DNA of 22,071 bases from a virus, in IMG/VR virus record IMGVR_UViG_3300010885_002948, positions 1 through 22,071 of that record; one strand, given 5' to 3'. This document shows, piece after piece, positions 1 through 8,553 of this stretch. The notes beneath the pieces are model-generated. The model ran no database searches, had not been told where the DNA came from, and saw nothing but the letters and a program-made list of their open reading frames with translations. A program made the translations under genes and the position numbers. How positions within the stretch are numbered: the first letter of the stretch is position 1; each line of letters opens with the position of its first letter.

Positions 1-1
1 A

Positions 2-160
2 AAGAATAAGGGAAGAGATATTTATTTTAACTTACCTTCTAATAAAAAGAAATTACTTACTGTTCCTTTTGGAGAGGAGACAGTCTATATATTAGCTTCT
101 TACCTTCAGTCAGATGAAGGACTTGAACTCTTACGATTACTAGAGAATCACGTAAAGTAA
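2..160 (+). CDS. C-terminal end of an unidentified phage protein (partial)
   Basis: Reading from base 2 gives 52 codons without a stop, ending in TAA at 158-160. The visible tail is mixed charged and hydrophobic, with a Lys-rich patch (NKKK) and a helical, Leu-rich end (LELLRLLENHVK). I do not recognise the family. The frame is open up to the window edge, the codon use resembles the genes downstream, and an intrinsic terminator follows 9 bases after the stop, so this is very likely the last gene of an upstream operon, probably of the head/packaging module. The start lies outside the window. Confidence 0.75.
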   Translation, partial: KNKGRDIYFNLPSNKKKLLTVPFGEETVYILASYLQSDEGLELLRLLENHVK

Positions 161-169
161 AACAAGAAG

Positions 170-197
170 CACCCTAAAATATAGGGTGTTTTTTTTT
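170..197 (+). terminator. Rho-independent terminator
   Basis: A 7-bp perfect stem (CACCCTA, 170-176; TAGGGTG, 182-188) with a 5-base loop is followed directly by nine T residues (189-197). It closes the operon ending at 160. Its T-tract overlaps the next promoter. Confidence 0.9.
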
Positions 198-207
198 AGT
201 ATCTTTG
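195..207 (+). promoter_or_regulatory. Bacteroidetes-type promoter (-7 element)
   Basis: TTTAGTATCTTTG contains TATCTTTG (200-207), a perfect match to the Bacteroidetes -7 consensus TAnnTTTG. The same 13-mer recurs at 8140-8152. Initiation about 5-8 bases downstream would leave only about 8-10 bases before the ATG at 222. I see no clear -33 TTTG; the expected place falls in the terminator stem. Confidence 0.65.
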
Positions 208-221
208 TAAAAAGTTTAAGC

Positions 222-920
222 ATGATAAATTCGGTTAGAAATACTGTGTTATCAGTAGCTAATAAGAATAACTTTGGGTACATTACACCTGATGATTTTA
301 ACTTATATGCTAAACAGGCACAGTTAGATATATTTGAGAATTACTTCTATCAGTACAATAGCTGGATAGTAAAACAGAATGCAAGGTTATCTGGAAGTGG
401 ATACTCTGATATAGTTAGAAACATAGAACTTGTTATAGATAGTTTTTCTTCAACAGTCAGTCTTCCTTATTCTATTATAGATGGCACATTTGATTTACCT
501 TCAGACTATTACTATATTAATAATGTTAGATATAATAATAACAAGGAGATTGATAGAGTTAGTCAGGATAAATTAATGTATCTACTATCTTCAAATCTTA
601 CTGCTCCATCTACAATGTTTCCTGTTTATTCTATGGAGGCCAATGTTATAAATGTATATCCTAGCTCAATAGCAGGTAATGTTGCTGCTCAGTACATAAG
701 ACTTCCTAAGGATCCTAAGTGGACGTATACTACAATTGTTGGAGGTTCTCCATTATTTGATCAATCTTCCTTAGATTATCAAGACTTTGAACTACCAGAA
801 TCAGATGAACCATTACTAGTAGCTAAGATACTACAGTACGCAGGTATATCAATTAGAGAGACTGACCTATATGCATTTGGAAATGCTGAAGAAACTAGTG
901 ATAAACAAATAGAAGGATAA
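222..920 (+). CDS. Head-tail connector / ring-like structural protein
   Basis: A 232-aa protein, first gene of the virion operon, 14 bases after a Bacteroidetes-type promoter. I chose the ATG at 222 because the longer reading from a GTG at 186 would start inside the terminator stem and upstream of the promoter. From memory, the N-terminus (MINSVRNTVLSV, FNLYAKQAQLDIFENYF) and the C-terminal part (YIRLPKDPKW, DYQDFELP, LVAKILQYAGISIRE) match a family conserved in crAss-like and marine Bacteroidetes phages, encoded next to the other ring proteins. By position it would be one of the ring or adaptor proteins between portal and tail muzzle, analogous in role to T7 gp11 or P22 gp4. Which ring it corresponds to cannot be said from sequence alone. 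One base separates its TAA from the next ATG. Confidence 0.65.
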   Translation: MINSVRNTVLSVANKNNFGYITPDDFNLYAKQAQLDIFENYFYQYNSWIVKQNARLSGSGYSDIVRNIELVIDSFSSTVSLPYSIIDGTFDLPSDYYYINNVRYNNNKEIDRVSQDKLMYLLSSNLTAPSTMFPVYSMEANVINVYPSSIAGNVAAQYIRLPKDPKWTYTTIVGGSPLFDQSSLDYQDFELPESDEPLLVAKILQYAGISIRETDLYAFGNAEETSDKQIEG

Positions 921-921
921 T

Positions 922-1839
922 ATGGCATACTTAAACGGTTATCAGTACTATGAGAATGCAGGTAATTTACCTGAAGATGAGAATTGGGGATCATACCAAT
1001 ATATATCGTTATCAGACTTAGTTAATAATTTTATGTTAATGTATGTTGGTAATGATAAGTTAATCAATAACGTTACAAAATATAATGTTTTATTTCATGC
1101 CAAGAGAGGAATTCAAGAAATAAATTATGATGCATTAAAAGAAATAAAGGTTCTTGAGATAAGCATATGCGATGATTTAAAGTTTGTTCTTCCTAATAAT
1201 TATGTAAATTATGTTAGGATTTCACTATATAAAGACGGTATACTTAGACCGCTTTCAGAAAACATACAAGCAAACTATAGTAATAGTTATTTACAGGATA
1301 ATAACTGTCGCATATTATTTGATGAGGATGGTAATGTACTAGAGGGAACCTCTATACTAGATTACGATAGAATAAATGATAATGTAAAGACAATATACCT
1401 TGGTGAGGGTAAGTTCTCTGGTAGAGAGGGTTACAACATAGATGGAAGGTGGTACTTTGATTATAATGTTGGATCTAGATTTGGATTAAATACTGAGACA
1501 GCAAACTCAAACCCTACATATAGAATAGATAAGCAATCTGGAGTAATTAACTTTAGTTCTGGAATGGCTGGTCAGCTATGTATACTAGAGTATATCTCTG
1601 ATGGAATGGAGGGTGGAGACGATTCTGAGGTTAACGTTAACAAACTTGCAGAGGAGTTTATGTATTCATATATCAAGTATGCAATATTAAACAATAAACA
1701 TGGTGTACAGGAGTACATCGTACAACGAGCTAAGAAGGATAAAACAGCCCTTCTAAGAAACGCAAAGATAAGATTGAGTAATATGCACCCAGGAAGATTA
1801 TTGATGAATCTGAGAGGCAAAGATAAGTGGATAAAATAA
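922..1839 (+). CDS. Ring / tail connector structural protein (crAss-like)
   Basis: A 305-aa protein starting one base after the previous stop (TAATATG), so probably translated by reinitiation. I recognise the general pattern of a conserved phage structural protein: N-terminal MAYLNGYQYYENAGN, then NNFMLMYVGNDKLINN, LFHAKRGIQEINYDALKE, YVNYVRISLY, ETANSNPTYRIDK, and a basic C-terminus (LRNAKIRLSNMHPGRLLMNLRG). In related Bacteroidetes phages this gene lies beside the muzzle gene, as here, so a role in the connector or tail ring between portal and muzzle is likely. No signal peptide or membrane segment is visible. The assignment rests on remembered motif similarity and gene order; the exact ring number is unknown. 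Confidence 0.65.
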   Translation: MAYLNGYQYYENAGNLPEDENWGSYQYISLSDLVNNFMLMYVGNDKLINNVTKYNVLFHAKRGIQEINYDALKEIKVLEISICDDLKFVLPNNYVNYVRISLYKDGILRPLSENIQANYSNSYLQDNNCRILFDEDGNVLEGTSILDYDRINDNVKTIYLGEGKFSGREGYNIDGRWYFDYNVGSRFGLNTETANSNPTYRIDKQSGVINFSSGMAGQLCILEYISDGMEGGDDSEVNVNKLAEEFMYSYIKYAILNNKHGVQEYIVQRAKKDKTALLRNAKIRLSNMHPGRLLMNLRGKDKWIK

Positions 1840-1840
1840 T

Positions 1841-4800
1841 ATGGCTAATATAAACGGAACTGCAGAAATAAATTTCGTAGCTGGTAAAATGAACAAAGAT
1901 TATGACGAGAGGTTAATACCCCCTGGTCAGTATATCGATGCGTTAAATATTAGAATTGGATCAACAGAACTTGATAGCGTTGGAGCTATTGAGAATACAA
2001 AGGGTAATACTAAACTAACAGATATAAACTTTAACGGAACTCCTCTAATTAATCCAACATGTATTGGAGCTTACGAGGATGGATCTAATGAAACTATATA
2101 CTGGTTTGTATGTTCTGATAATGTTGACATGGTATTATCTTATAATACTAATAATTTTATTATTACGTACCACGTAATATCCACATCTGTACTTAACTTT
2201 GATAGAAAATACCTTATAAACGGTATAAATAAGGTTGATGACTTATTATTTTGGACAGATAATTTAAATGCTCCAAGAAAAATAAATGTAACCAGGAACT
2301 ACCCTAACCCAGTTGGTGGTGTTGACTCTATAAAGGAGAGTGATATATCTGTTATTGTATCTCCTCCTCACGAGGCTCCATCTATAGTACTACTAGATCT
2401 TCCAGCAGAAGAGAACTACATGACTGAAAAGTTTATCTCTTTTGCGTACAGGTATAAGTACAAGGATAATGAGTATAGTGCTATCTCTCAGTTTACTACC
2501 GCTGCATTTGAGCCTGGTCCGTTTCAATTAGATTTTAATACGTATAGTAATAAATCAATGCGTAATATATTTAATGGTGTTAATGTTTCTTTTAACACTG
2601 GTGATTATAATGTTATTGGAATTGACTTATGCTTTAAATTATCTGATTCAAATATTATAAACGTAATTGAAAAATACGATAAAGCAGAGCAGGGATGGTC
2701 TGACAATATCACTCAAAGTGTTTTATTTGACAATAGAAAGATATATACTGTTCTTACAGAGAGTGAGCTATTAAGGCTATACGATAACGTTCCTAGAACT
2801 GCTAGATCTCAAACTCTTATGGGTAACAGATTGATATATGGTAACTATGTTGATGGATACGATATTGATATTGAAAATGGTTTAGATTATTCATTAAATG
2901 TAGTAAATGAAGATATAAATCTTACATTTGTTCCGTATGAAATAGTAGATGGAGTTAGCTATACAATTGATCCAAATAACACTGTAATATCTAATAATTC
3001 TGCTATAGAACTAGATCTAACAGGAGTTAGCTTATCTAGCGGATCTGCATTTACTATGAATTTTAATATGAATCATAGTGCGTTTTCTGGAAGTGCTTTA
3101 TATAATAATCCACCGTCATCACCAGCTCCATTAAATGAATTTCAGACTTTATTTATCTTTACATTAAGAAGAGACTACTTAAATACTTATGATCTAGTTA
3201 CTAGTCCTGAGTTTATAGAGTCGTTTTCTAATCATAAACCATACCTACTATGCAGCTCAGGTACATCTCTAACAGATAATTTCAACTGTTCTATTGTATC
3301 TAAAGGAGTTTTCCCTCCATTTACTACTCCATGGCAGGATATTGATAGTGGTGTAACTGGTATAAATGGTGGATTTACTATAACAGCAACTCCTGGAAGT
3401 GATGTATTTCAAATTCAGGTTCCAGCTGTTAAATTTCAAATTGAAGATCCAGCAAATCCTGGTACTTATTTTTATGCTTACGAGTATTTTTCAAACTCAG
3501 CATTTACATCTTCATTTTATAAGATAGGAGCTAGAAAGAGTTTACATAGTAATAGAGGTTATGAGGTTGCCATTGTTTATATGGATGATAACTTAAGAAG
3601 TTCTACTGCATTAGTTAATAACACAAATACTGTATTTATACCAGCATCTGCATCAGACACTAGTAATCACATAGTAGCAACTGTTAATAACCTAGCTCCA
3701 AGCTGGGCAACAAGATACAAGTTTGTTGTGAAACCATCTAAAGCTAACTATCAGGTTATATATTCAAATCAATTCTATATTGCTGATACTGGTTTAACGT
3801 GGTTTAAGTTAGAGGGAGATAATAGAAGTAAGGTTCAAGAGAACTCAACAATTATAGTTAAGAGGGATACTAACGGAGTGTTAGATGGTTTAGTTAAAAC
3901 AAAGGTTTTAGAACTTAAGGCTCAAGGAGCTGATTTTATTCCTAATAATTCAAAAAATGAACCAGCTGGTATGTATATGGCCTTAAAGGCCGCTAATTTT
4001 TCAGCTCAATACGATCCAAACGCACTGATATCTTATGGAACTATAGAAACAGGTATAACTACAATATATCCTTGCTATGTAGATAACATATTCTTTGATC
4101 CATTAATCCCTCCAGGACCATCAAATCTAAGATATAGACCATACGACATTCCAGCTGGAAGTACTATTATAATTGGTATTGATTTATTAAGATCTGCATC
4201 TAGTATAGATCCTGGATCTTGCGGAGATAGTCACTATCAATTTAATAAAACATTTATAGCATCCCAGGATTATGGAAGCCTATACGACTTTGTACAGGGT
4301 GATAATGTAGACTTTACAACTGGATCATACTCTGGAGGTGAGGGACCTAATGCAAATGTACAGACACATACTCTAGAAAATTGGTCTAACTGTAGTGTTC
4401 CACTTCCTTTTGGTGGAGTTGATAATGAGTGTCACCTTCCATTTAATCAAGGAACTAATCAGTACCAGTTCCAGTATGACTCAAGCAATGGTGCTCTATA
4501 CCTTGTAGTTACAACAGGTACTCCTAACTGTGGAACTGGTGGATTTATTAGCATTAATCCAAAGTATTCAAGGACTACTATTAATATATCTGTACAAAGG
4601 GCCACATCTCTTATGATTTTTGAGACTGAAGCTGAAGACTCTGATGGAGAAATATTTTACGAGGGTAGCGATAGTTTTCCTATAGTAAATAGACTTCACA
4701 TGAGTGGAAACGAGCCTACAGATCAGTCACAGACATCTTCACTTCCAGCAATAGTTAATTTAAATTTCTTTAACTGCTACACATTTGGTAATGGAGCAGA

Positions 4801-6529
4801 GAGTTATAAGATAGATGATTCTATAGTTGGTGCTCCATTTTACTTAGGAAGTAGAGTAACTGCCGTATCTCAGGAAGACTTTAAGAAGGCTGATAGGTAC
4901 GCAGGTCTTACCTATAGTGGTATTTACAATGCAGAGACAAACATAAATAAACTAAATGAGTTTAACCTTGCCCTTGCGAATTTTAAGGACTGCGAGAAAT
5001 CATTTGGACCTATTAATAGGCTATATGCCAGAAAGACGGATATTCTAGTTCTTCAAGAGGATAAGATATCATATGTATTGGCTGGTAAAAATTTACTTTC
5101 TGATGCTGCTGCTGGTGGAGCTATTACATCTATACCAGAGGTACTTGGTACTCAGATATCTAGAATAGAGGACTACGGTATTAGTAATAATCCAGAGAGC
5201 TTTGCTGTAAGGGGTGGTGAGATGTTCTTTACAGACCTTAAGCGTACTGCTGTATTAAACCTAAAGGGTGGATCAGCACAATCAGATCAACTAGAGGTAG
5301 TATCCAATAATGGTTTAAAGAACTGGTTTAGAGAAGAATTTAAAAATTCATTAACAACTCAGAAGATAGGAGGATTTGATCCATATATGAATGAGTATGT
5401 TCTTTCATTAAATAATAATAAACTTCCATATGAAATAGATGTTCTTTCTTGTGGTGTAAGCGTATCTCAACAACTATTTATTGGAAGTTATGAGTTTACA
5501 TTACAACTAGGTAATACTGTTGGAGAGGTAACATTTGATTATGATGTTTCTGAAGGAGAAGTAAATGTAAGTGTTATATATAACTCTACATATGTTATAA
5601 ATCAATTAATCGATGGAGTTGGTATACTTTCTTTTACAAAGGATACCATACTTCCAACCACAGCAACTGTTATTATAGAATCAGAGGAGCAGTCTTCTTA
5701 TACAATAACTCCAAACTGTCCTGTATCTCCAGAGATAACAGTGATCAGAGTAGTTACTAACGCATCTACATCTTTAGATCAGACAATACATAATAGCTAT
5801 AGATGGACTCTAGGTGGTTTTAATAGTGCTTACAATACAGACTACGTTATACTAGAGGCTGATGGAGTATCTTTATTTGATGCAGATACTAATATGGCTT
5901 CTGTAGGTGTTATTCCAGCTATAGGATCCACAATATCTTTAGAATCTAATAAACTAACAAACGATACATTTGTTTTTGATCCAAACCTATGTTCATTTAA
6001 GTACTTAGTTTCAGACACGTTATATACAGATGCAGATATACTGACAATTTTATCAGCTTCAAGTACTGCTTCTCCTGTACTTAATCCTTTAGCAGGGTCT
6101 TATACAACATCGTTTGTTTATGACAATCCAGACTCTAAACAGTATCTATACCTGATATGGGATTATATAAATTCTCATGACACAGATTTATGCTATAGTG
6201 AAGAAAGTTCTGAGACTGCTTGTCTTGGATGTGAGCCTACCTCATTTGAGTTTAAAATGTTATCATCTGGAGCTAACGCTTCTAATGTGGCTTGTTTAAA
6301 CTATTCAATTGGAGAACCTTCTCAAGCAATAACTACTAGGTACTCCTTTAATTTTAATTTAGGAGTTGAAGATGTTTTATATACTGATTCTGAGTTGAAA
6401 AACCCTTATACGCCTGTTTCACAAGAATATCTTGCATATACTCAACCTATAAACGGAATTGAAAGCTCTATTAATTGGTGTAGAGTAGATACAGACGGAA
6501 CTGTTTTAGAAATTAATTTATGCTTATAA
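1841..6529 (+). CDS. Tail muzzle / nozzle-like structural protein, 1562 aa
   Basis: A very large tail protein whose N-terminus carries the recognisable signature GKMNKDYDERLIPPGQY..ALNIR, followed by VGAIENTKGN (about residues 15-57). This signature opens the beta-rich stabilisation/nozzle/muzzle proteins of podovirus-like phages. A second conserved block lies at about residues 1055-1200: FGPINRLYARKTDILVLQ, GGEMFFTDLKR, NWFREEF and GGFDPYMNEYVLS. The middle is beta-rich with many short Asn/Ser/Thr segments, as expected for a propeller-like tube wall with long insertions. The last ~120 residues form a Cys-containing module ending RVDTDGTVLEINLC, which resembles the end of the next gene's product. 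It would form the distal end of the short tail through which DNA exits. The gene starts one base after the upstream stop. Confidence 0.7.
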   Translation: MANINGTAEINFVAGKMNKDYDERLIPPGQYIDALNIRIGSTELDSVGAIENTKGNTKLTDINFNGTPLINPTCIGAYEDGSNETIYWFVCSDNVDMVLSYNTNNFIITYHVISTSVLNFDRKYLINGINKVDDLLFWTDNLNAPRKINVTRNYPNPVGGVDSIKESDISVIVSPPHEAPSIVLLDLPAEENYMTEKFISFAYRYKYKDNEYSAISQFTTAAFEPGPFQLDFNTYSNKSMRNIFNGVNVSFNTGDYNVIGIDLCFKLSDSNIINVIEKYDKAEQGWSDNITQSVLFDNRKIYTVLTESELLRLYDNVPRTARSQTLMGNRLIYGNYVDGYDIDIENGLDYSLNVVNEDINLTFVPYEIVDGVSYTIDPNNTVISNNSAIELDLTGVSLSSGSAFTMNFNMNHSAFSGSALYNNPPSSPAPLNEFQTLFIFTLRRDYLNTYDLVTSPEFIESFSNHKPYLLCSSGTSLTDNFNCSIVSKGVFPPFTTPWQDIDSGVTGINGGFTITATPGSDVFQIQVPAVKFQIEDPANPGTYFYAYEYFSNSAFTSSFYKIGARKSLHSNRGYEVAIVYMDDNLRSSTALVNNTNTVFIPASASDTSNHIVATVNNLAPSWATRYKFVVKPSKANYQVIYSNQFYIADTGLTWFKLEGDNRSKVQENSTIIVKRDTNGVLDGLVKTKVLELKAQGADFIPNNSKNEPAGMYMALKAANFSAQYDPNALISYGTIETGITTIYPCYVDNIFFDPLIPPGPSNLRYRPYDIPAGSTIIIGIDLLRSASSIDPGSCGDSHYQFNKTFIASQDYGSLYDFVQGDNVDFTTGSYSGGEGPNANVQTHTLENWSNCSVPLPFGGVDNECHLPFNQGTNQYQFQYDSSNGALYLVVTTGTPNCGTGGFISINPKYSRTTINISVQRATSLMIFETEAEDSDGEIFYEGSDSFPIVNRLHMSGNEPTDQSQTSSLPAIVNLNFFNCYTFGNGAESYKIDDSIVGAPFYLGSRVTAVSQEDFKKADRYAGLTYSGIYNAETNINKLNEFNLALANFKDCEKSFGPINRLYARKTDILVLQEDKISYVLAGKNLLSDAAAGGAITSIPEVLGTQISRIEDYGISNNPESFAVRGGEMFFTDLKRTAVLNLKGGSAQSDQLEVVSNNGLKNWFREEFKNSLTTQKIGGFDPYMNEYVLSLNNNKLPYEIDVLSCGVSVSQQLFIGSYEFTLQLGNTVGEVTFDYDVSEGEVNVSVIYNSTYVINQLIDGVGILSFTKDTILPTTATVIIESEEQSSYTITPNCPVSPEITVIRVVTNASTSLDQTIHNSYRWTLGGFNSAYNTDYVILEADGVSLFDADTNMASVGVIPAIGSTISLESNKLTNDTFVFDPNLCSFKYLVSDTLYTDADILTILSASSTASPVLNPLAGSYTTSFVYDNPDSKQYLYLIWDYINSHDTDLCYSEESSETACLGCEPTSFEFKMLSSGANASNVACLNYSIGEPSQAITTRYSFNFNLGVEDVLYTDSELKNPYTPVSQEYLAYTQPINGIESSINWCRVDTDGTVLEINLCL

Positions 6530-6536
6530 TAATAAT

Positions 6537-7394
6537 ATGGCTACATTTTATATAGATACAGATAATTTTTCTACAGCTACAGCTGTATGGGACGATCCTA
6601 ATTTAACCATTAAGTCGCCAGATGGATTTTATTCTTTAAATGGTATTTACAGACAACAACTGAATGGCTTATTACTTATTGCATTTCCTTGCGGATTTTC
6701 ATGTAAGTTATTTGTTGGAGTACGTGTTAAAGCTACTACAGACGGTGATTTTGTGGTTGGATACACAGACTGCGATGGTAATCCTAACACGTTTACATTT
6801 AGAGTTTCTGTTGATCCAAATGAGCCAATTGGATATTTTACATATTACATAGAACAAGAAATCACTCCAACTCCATGTGTAAGAGCGGGATCTATGTATA
6901 AAATATCTGGTGCTGGTCCTATAGGTGAATTTTTATATGACACATGTCCGTCACCTATTTCTGAATGCGATCAACTTGAAGCAACGGCTTTTGAAAGCAG
7001 CGTAAATTTAGAGTATATAGATTGTACTGGAGAGTCTATTTTAGTAGGATTAACTATAAACGAACCTTATAATTTTTGTGCTAAAAGAGGAACTTCTTTT
7101 GCTACTGGGGCTAATATTAGTACGTTAGGACCATGTCCGTCATATCCTAACATACACTTAAGTTTATCTACTAGCGTGAATGATTGTTTAAGTCCTTCAG
7201 TACCTACTACTTTCCCATATAGTTTATATGTATACAGTCTACCTATAAATGTTGGAGATATAATATATAACACAATTCCTCCATCATCATTAGGATTTGA
7301 AGGAAATAGCACGGGATACTATTGGGCAGGACCTGGGTATGCATACAGAATAAATAATTCGGGAGAGGTATTAGAAGTAATTGATTGTACATAA
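6537..7394 (+). CDS. Cys-rich modular surface/adhesin-like tail protein
   Basis: A 285-aa protein seven bases after the muzzle gene. It is visibly modular. Residues 1-70 hold an N-terminal unit (PDGFYSLNGIYRQQLNGLLL, then C52/C56). Two copies of a Cys module follow: copy A has GYTDCDG (75-81), CVRAGS (114-119) and CPS (137-139); copy B has EYIDCTG (159-165), CAKRGT (181-186) and CPS (200-202). The C-terminal module (about 228-285) ends YRINNSGEVLEVIDC and resembles the end of the muzzle protein. Such small Cys-bearing beta modules recur, as I recall, in tail fibres of Bacteroidetes phages. The likely role is a decoration or receptor-binding protein on the tail tip, but no enzyme or binding residue proves this. 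Confidence 0.5.
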   Translation: MATFYIDTDNFSTATAVWDDPNLTIKSPDGFYSLNGIYRQQLNGLLLIAFPCGFSCKLFVGVRVKATTDGDFVVGYTDCDGNPNTFTFRVSVDPNEPIGYFTYYIEQEITPTPCVRAGSMYKISGAGPIGEFLYDTCPSPISECDQLEATAFESSVNLEYIDCTGESILVGLTINEPYNFCAKRGTSFATGANISTLGPCPSYPNIHLSLSTSVNDCLSPSVPTTFPYSLYVYSLPINVGDIIYNTIPPSSLGFEGNSTGYYWAGPGYAYRINNSGEVLEVIDCT

Positions 7395-8138
7395 ATGGAA
7401 AAAACATTATCATATAGCGAATACGCTCAGGGCTGGACCTCATTCTTTTCTTATATACCAGAGATGATGATTGGTATGAACTCCTACTTTTATACATTTA
7501 AAGGTGGAAACTTATATCGTCATAATTCAGATGCTGTAAATAGAAACTACTTCTATGATACTCAGTATACCTCAAAGGTAACTAGTGTATTTAACTTAGA
7601 GCCATCTACTGTTAAGAACTTTAATACTATTGTTTTAAATAATAGTACCTCTTGGCATTTTAATGGTTTTACAGATATGTCTAGCGGATATATTGATGAG
7701 TCGTTCTACGAGTTTAAGGAGGGTAACTACTTTGCCTATATAAGAAGTTATGGAGGTACTCAAGACTTAAATCTAAGATCAACTCAAGGTATAGGAACTC
7801 CTATAGCTGTTGACGCATCTATTATTACAGCTGTAGTAGTAACGTTTGGATTTAATCTTGGAAGCATTATAAGTATTGGAGCTGATGCTTATTCAAATAA
7901 TTTAGGATCTCCTCAGAGGTTAGGAAGGATAATAGCAAAGACAAATACAACAATAACTATAGATACTACCTTAGGTAATATACCACTAGTAACAGACTAT
8001 ATATTATATTTCCAAAACTCAGTTGCTGAGTCTTATGGATTGAGAGGATACTACATGCAGTTTGAGCTTGAGAATGTTGCTACTGATAGAATACAACTAT
8101 ATACCGTTGGAAGCAGTATATTCAAAAGTTTCCCATAA
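7395..8138 (+). CDS. Tail structural protein, companion of the muzzle
   Basis: A 247-aa protein whose ATG follows the previous TAA with no gap. The N-terminus TLSYSEYAQGWTSFFSYIPE, followed by MMIGMNSYFYTFKGGNLYRHN, YFYDTQYTSKVTSVFN and a 'WHFNGF' segment, matches from memory a domain often found at the C-terminal end of, or encoded right after, muzzle-type tail proteins in Bacteroidetes phages. Here it is a separate gene, with the Cys-rich gene between it and the muzzle. The C-terminal third is beta-rich and ends with FELENVATDRIQLYTVG. It is probably a structural part of the tail tip. It is the last gene before an internal promoter copy at 8140, so the operon may be re-initiated there. Confidence 0.55.
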   Translation: MEKTLSYSEYAQGWTSFFSYIPEMMIGMNSYFYTFKGGNLYRHNSDAVNRNYFYDTQYTSKVTSVFNLEPSTVKNFNTIVLNNSTSWHFNGFTDMSSGYIDESFYEFKEGNYFAYIRSYGGTQDLNLRSTQGIGTPIAVDASIITAVVVTFGFNLGSIISIGADAYSNNLGSPQRLGRIIAKTNTTITIDTTLGNIPLVTDYILYFQNSVAESYGLRGYYMQFELENVATDRIQLYTVGSSIFKSFP

Positions 8139-8139
8139 A

Positions 8140-8152
8140 TTTAGTATCTTTG
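8140..8152 (+). promoter_or_regulatory. Internal Bacteroidetes-type promoter
   Basis: TTTAGTATCTTTG, identical over 13 bases to 195-207, with TATCTTTG (8145-8152) matching TAnnTTTG. It lies in the 15-base gap between two genes. The ATG at 8154 starts two bases after the element, so a transcript beginning at the usual distance would be leaderless or start at the second ATG (8157). No clear -33 element is visible. Confidence 0.6.
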
Positions 8153-8153
8153 C

Positions 8154-8552
8154 ATGATGCATAGCTGTAGATTAGAGTACAAGGATGATTATTATGAAAC
8201 ACTAGTAAGCTGGTGGACTAAATGGAGTTTTCCTATACTACTAAAGTCATCACTGCCAGAGAGAATATTTGTGGTAAGTGCAGAAGGAGTTGATTTATAT
8301 GCAGCTCCAGTTTATGTTAGCGACTCTTCTTGGTGTTGGATTGGTTTTATAACTGGTAACAAGGAGGCAGAGAAGAAATACAGAAAGAATGCTCTTAAAG
8401 TTTTACTTTATAATATAGAGCATCATATGAAAAGCATTGGGTACGATCTTATTATGACAGTAAGCTCTAGTCCAGTTTTAAAGAAGTTATTTGAAGATGC
8501 AGACTACGAGTCATCTTCTAAAAATATTGTAGAATATATAAAAAAAATATAG
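8154..8552 (+). CDS. GNAT-fold acetyltransferase-like protein
   Basis: A 132-aa protein that resembles small GNAT-like proteins encoded among phage tail genes. Visible pattern: an N-terminal 'DYYETLVSWWTKW' helix (residues 12-24), a LLKSSLPE turn, alternating strands (RIFVVSAEGVDLYAAPVYV), then a charged helix (KKYRKNALKVLLYNIEHHMKSIGYD) and a C-terminal SPVLKKLFEDADYE segment typical of the end of GNAT folds. The canonical acetyl-CoA loop (R/QxxGxG/A) is not clear; GNKEAEKKYRK may stand in its place. Substrate unknown: a virion or host protein, or a small molecule. It has its own promoter copy immediately upstream. The start could be either of two adjacent ATGs (8154, 8157). A catalytically inactive GNAT-like structural role is possible. 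Confidence 0.55.
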   Translation: MMHSCRLEYKDDYYETLVSWWTKWSFPILLKSSLPERIFVVSAEGVDLYAAPVYVSDSSWCWIGFITGNKEAEKKYRKNALKVLLYNIEHHMKSIGYDLIMTVSSSPVLKKLFEDADYESSSKNIVEYIKKI

Positions 8553-8553
8553 T

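Noticed and set aside
186-221. GTG start at 186 extending the first virion gene by 12 codons
   Set aside because: It begins inside the terminator stem and upstream of the promoter; the extension MFFFSIFVKSLS comes from the T-tract. ATG at 222 fits better.
6664-6852. 62-codon open frame on the plus strand inside the Cys-rich gene
   Set aside because: Other-frame shadow of a gene with clear module structure; no coding character.
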